Positions 61,715 to 64,000 of a stretch of DNA of 64,000 nucleotides are shown one piece after another. The DNA is taken from positions 4,700,001 to 4,764,000 of the forward strand of contig NC_008554.1 in the NCBI RefSeq assembly GCF_000014965.1. Direction: 5' to 3'. The stretch is from Syntrophobacter fumaroxidans MPOB. Its GTDB lineage: Bacteria; Desulfobacterota; Syntrophobacteria; Syntrophobacterales; Syntrophobacteraceae. How positions within the stretch are numbered: position 1 is the first letter of the stretch; the number at the start of each line of letters is the position of its first letter. Both the position numbers and the translations under genes were made by a program. Below the pieces are notes generated by a model that worked only from the letters and a program-made list of their open reading frames with translations, had not been told where the DNA came from and searched no databases.

Positions 61715-64000
61715 ATGCCCAAACGCAACGACATTCAAAAGGTGATGATCATCGGCTCGGGGCCGATCATCATCGGCCAGGCCTGTGAATTCGACTATTC
61801 GGGAACCCAGGCGTGCAAGGCGCTTCGAAAACTGGGTTATTCCATTCTGTTGGTCAACTCCAACCCGGCGACCATCATGACGGATCCGGGAATGGCCGAT
61901 GTGACGTACATCGAGCCGCTGACCTTCGAATCGGTGAAAAAGATCATCGAAAAGGAACGCCCGGACGCCATCCTGCCCAATCTCGGCGGTCAGACCGGGC
62001 TGAACCTCACGGCCGAGCTTCACCGCAAGGGCGTCCTGGATGCCTGCGGGGTCAAAATCATCGGCGTCCAGGCGGATGCCATCGAACGCGGGGAAGACCG
62101 GATCGCCTTCAAGGAGACCATGAACCGGCTCAACATTGAAATGCCGAGGAGCGAGCCGGCTCTGTCGGTGAAGGAGGCCGAGGAGATCGCCGCCCGGCTG
62201 GGATATCCGGTGGTGATACGGCCGGCCTACACGCTCGGGGGCACCGGCGGAGGACTCGTCTACAACGTGGAGGAATTGCGCACCATTGCCGGCCGGGGCA
62301 TTTCCGCGAGCCTGGTGGGACAGGTGCTCGTCGAAGAATCGGTGCTCGGGTGGGAGGAATTGGAGCTCGAAGTGGTGCGTGACGCCAAGAACCGGCGAAT
62401 CACCGTGTGTTTCATTGAAAACGTGGACGCCATGGGGATTCATACGGGGGATTCGTTCTGCACCGCCCCCATGCTCACCATCTCCCCTGCTTTGCAGGAG
62501 AAGCTGCAGAAGTATTCCTATGACATTGTCGAAGCCATCGAGGTCATCGGCGGAACCAACATCCAGTTCGCGCACGATCCGAAAACCGGCCGCGTGGTGG
62601 TGATCGAGATCAACCCGAGAACATCCCGCTCGTCGGCACTCGCCTCCAAGGCGACCGGTTTCCCCATCGCCATGATTTCCTCGATGCTGGCCGGAGGCCT
62701 CACCCTCGATGAAATCCCCTACTGGCGCGAAGGCACCCTGGACAAATACACGCCCTGGGGGGACTACGTGGTCGTGAAGTTCGCCCGCTGGGCGTTCGAG
62801 AAATTCAAGGGCGTCGAGGACCGCCTCGGCACGCAGATGCGTGCGGTGGGAGAGGTGATGAGCCTGGGCAAGAACTACAAGGAAGCCCTTCAGAAGTCCA
62901 TCCGCTCCCTGGAAATCGGCCGGCACGGATTCGGTTTTGCCGGGGATTTCCGTGGCAGGCCGCTGGAAGAACTGATGGAAGCACTCTGCACGGCCACCAG
63001 CGAACGCCAGTTCCTCATGTACGAAGCCTTGAGGAAAGGCGCCGACGTCGGGGCAATCTACGCCAAGACCCACATCAAGCCCTGGTTCATCGAACAGATG
63101 AAGGAACTGGTCGAACTTGAGGAAACGATCCTTTCCCACAAGGGGCGCGAGCTGCCCGATGATCTGCTCGCCCGGGCCAAGCGGGACGGCTTTGCCGACA
63201 AGTACCTGGCGCAACTGCTGCAAGTGCCCGAAGCCCGGATCCGCAATCGAAGAAAAGAGCTTGGAATCGTCCAGGGGTGGCAGGCGGTGCCGGTCAGCGG
63301 GGTCGAGAACGCCGCTTACTTCTATTCGACCTATAACGCTCCCGATGCGGTCGAAACCAGCAGCCGCCGCAAGATCATGGTCCTCGGGGGAGGTCCGAAC
63401 CGGATCGGCCAGGGAATAGAGTTCGACTACTGCTGCGTGCACGCCGCCTTCGCCCTCAGAGACGAAGGTTTCGAATCCATCATGGTGAACTGCAACCCGG
63501 AAACGGTTTCCACCGACTACGACACCTCGGACAAACTGTATTTCGAACCGGTGACCGTGGAAGACGTCCTGTCGATCTATGAAAAGGAGAAACCGGAGGG
63601 CGTCATCGTTCAGTTCGGCGGGCAGACCCCGTTGAACATCGCGCGGGAGCTTTGCGACGAGGGGGTGAACATCCTGGGAACGACGGTGGACACCATCGAT
63701 CTTGCGGAAGACCGGGATCGATTCCGCGGGATGATGAAGAAGCTCGGCATACCGATGCCGGAATCGGGCATGGCGAGCACCCTGGAAGAAGCCCTGGAGG
63801 TGGCGCGCAAAATCGGCTACCCGCTCATGGTGAGGCCGTCCTACGTGCTCGGCGGACGCGGCATGGAGATCGTCCATGACGAGGAGATGCTCGAGCGTTA
63901 CGTGGCGGCGGCGACGGGCGTCACCCCCGATCGGCCCATCCTCATCGACAAGTTCCTCGAGAACGCCATCGAGGCCGAGGCGGACGCCATTTCCGACGGG
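61715..64000 (+). CDS. carB: Carbamoyl-phosphate synthase large subunit (3' end cut)
   Basis: At least 762 aa in view; family length is about 1070, so the second half of the second synthetase domain is missing. Starts MPKRNDIQKVMIIGSGPIIIGQACEFDYSG. First ATP-grasp: YPVVIRPAYTLGGTGGG near 165, EVVRDAKNRRITVCFIENVDAMGIHTGDS near 220. Second half begins KIMVLGGGPNRIGQGIEFDYCC near 552, with ATP-grasp PLMVRPSYVLGGRG near 704. Makes carbamoyl phosphate for pyrimidines and arginine. carA is not adjacent on the left. AAGGTGA precedes ATG. Confidence 0.97.
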   Translation, partial: MPKRNDIQKVMIIGSGPIIIGQACEFDYSGTQACKALRKLGYSILLVNSNPATIMTDPGMADVTYIEPLTFESVKKIIEKERPDAILPNLGGQTGLNLTAELHRKGVLDACGVKIIGVQADAIERGEDRIAFKETMNRLNIEMPRSEPALSVKEAEEIAARLGYPVVIRPAYTLGGTGGGLVYNVEELRTIAGRGISASLVGQVLVEESVLGWEELELEVVRDAKNRRITVCFIENVDAMGIHTGDSFCTAPMLTISPALQEKLQKYSYDIVEAIEVIGGTNIQFAHDPKTGRVVVIEINPRTSRSSALASKATGFPIAMISSMLAGGLTLDEIPYWREGTLDKYTPWGDYVVVKFARWAFEKFKGVEDRLGTQMRAVGEVMSLGKNYKEALQKSIRSLEIGRHGFGFAGDFRGRPLEELMEALCTATSERQFLMYEALRKGADVGAIYAKTHIKPWFIEQMKELVELEETILSHKGRELPDDLLARAKRDGFADKYLAQLLQVPEARIRNRRKELGIVQGWQAVPVSGVENAAYFYSTYNAPDAVETSSRRKIMVLGGGPNRIGQGIEFDYCCVHAAFALRDEGFESIMVNCNPETVSTDYDTSDKLYFEPVTVEDVLSIYEKEKPEGVIVQFGGQTPLNIARELCDEGVNILGTTVDTIDLAEDRDRFRGMMKKLGIPMPESGMASTLEEALEVARKIGYPLMVRPSYVLGGRGMEIVHDEEMLERYVAAATGVTPDRPILIDKFLENAIEAEADAISDG

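Noticed and set aside
61322-63877. 851-aa minus-strand open frame opposite carB
   Set aside because: Composition (His/Gly/Arg-rich, no motifs) is that of an antisense frame to a GC-rich gene; carB motifs are on the + strand.

Overview
The window is GC-rich, densely coded chromosome. A full-length desulfoferrodoxin-type superoxide reductase, a multi-cluster 4Fe-4S protein, PilZ and DUF2845 proteins, an AhpF-like thioredoxin reductase and a probable UGA-encoded selenocysteine all suggest an anaerobic, probably sulfate-reducing or syntrophic, deltaproteobacterium (Desulfobacterota). No rRNA, tRNA or CRISPR array was seen. The organism is an inference from gene content only.

Region 1 (1-10.4 kb) is a defence operon on the + strand with overlapping or nearly abutting genes. 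It starts with the DISARM core: drmA helicase (5' end outside the window), drmB with DUF1998, and drmC, a phospholipase-D nuclease. It continues with a GHKL/MORC-like ATPase fused to a PD-(D/E)XK nuclease, a Vsr mismatch endonuclease, an unrecognised 461-aa protein and a small DUF1232 membrane protein. This is not a textbook DISARM layout. The expected cytosine methyltransferase is not in view and may lie upstream.

Region 2 (10.4-16.9 kb) is accessory and partly decayed. An AT-rich island carries a MarR regulator, an ArsP/YraQ-type permease and a Cys-Cys small protein, with matching palindromic operators before the regulator and the permease. It is followed by a DUF4143 ATPase, an internally deleted hsdR, a Fic protein and a truncated relative of a predicted nuclease.

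Region 3 (16.9-30 kb) holds mostly single genes: a ferredoxin-like protein, an ASCH protein, a P-loop kinase, DUF72, a PmtA-like methyltransferase, RecJ and an AhpF-like thioredoxin reductase. A DUF1573 protein just upstream of the reductase gene has its first family Cys replaced by an in-frame TGA. Three or four copies of a short element with terminal inverted repeats lie between genes.

Region 4 (30-45 kb) contains two ECF sigma modules. One has a zinc-finger anti-sigma factor and a Spy-like protein. The other has two glycogen-binding-like (CBM48/AMPK) proteins and an exported protein with 36 consecutive glycines. It also has two PilZ proteins, an orphan MT-A70 adenine methyltransferase, superoxide reductase, and a nitroreductase-like/ferritin-like diiron pair.

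Region 5 (45-64 kb) is metabolic: comF, icd, prmA, then an amino-acid operon (binding protein, two permeases, ATPase, FAD-linked dehydrogenase, aminotransferase) with a strong terminator right after the binding-protein gene. RidA, three translationally coupled glycosyltransferases, a metallophosphatase, a TrkA-type potassium channel, a 54-aa ORF and carB (cut at the right edge) follow.
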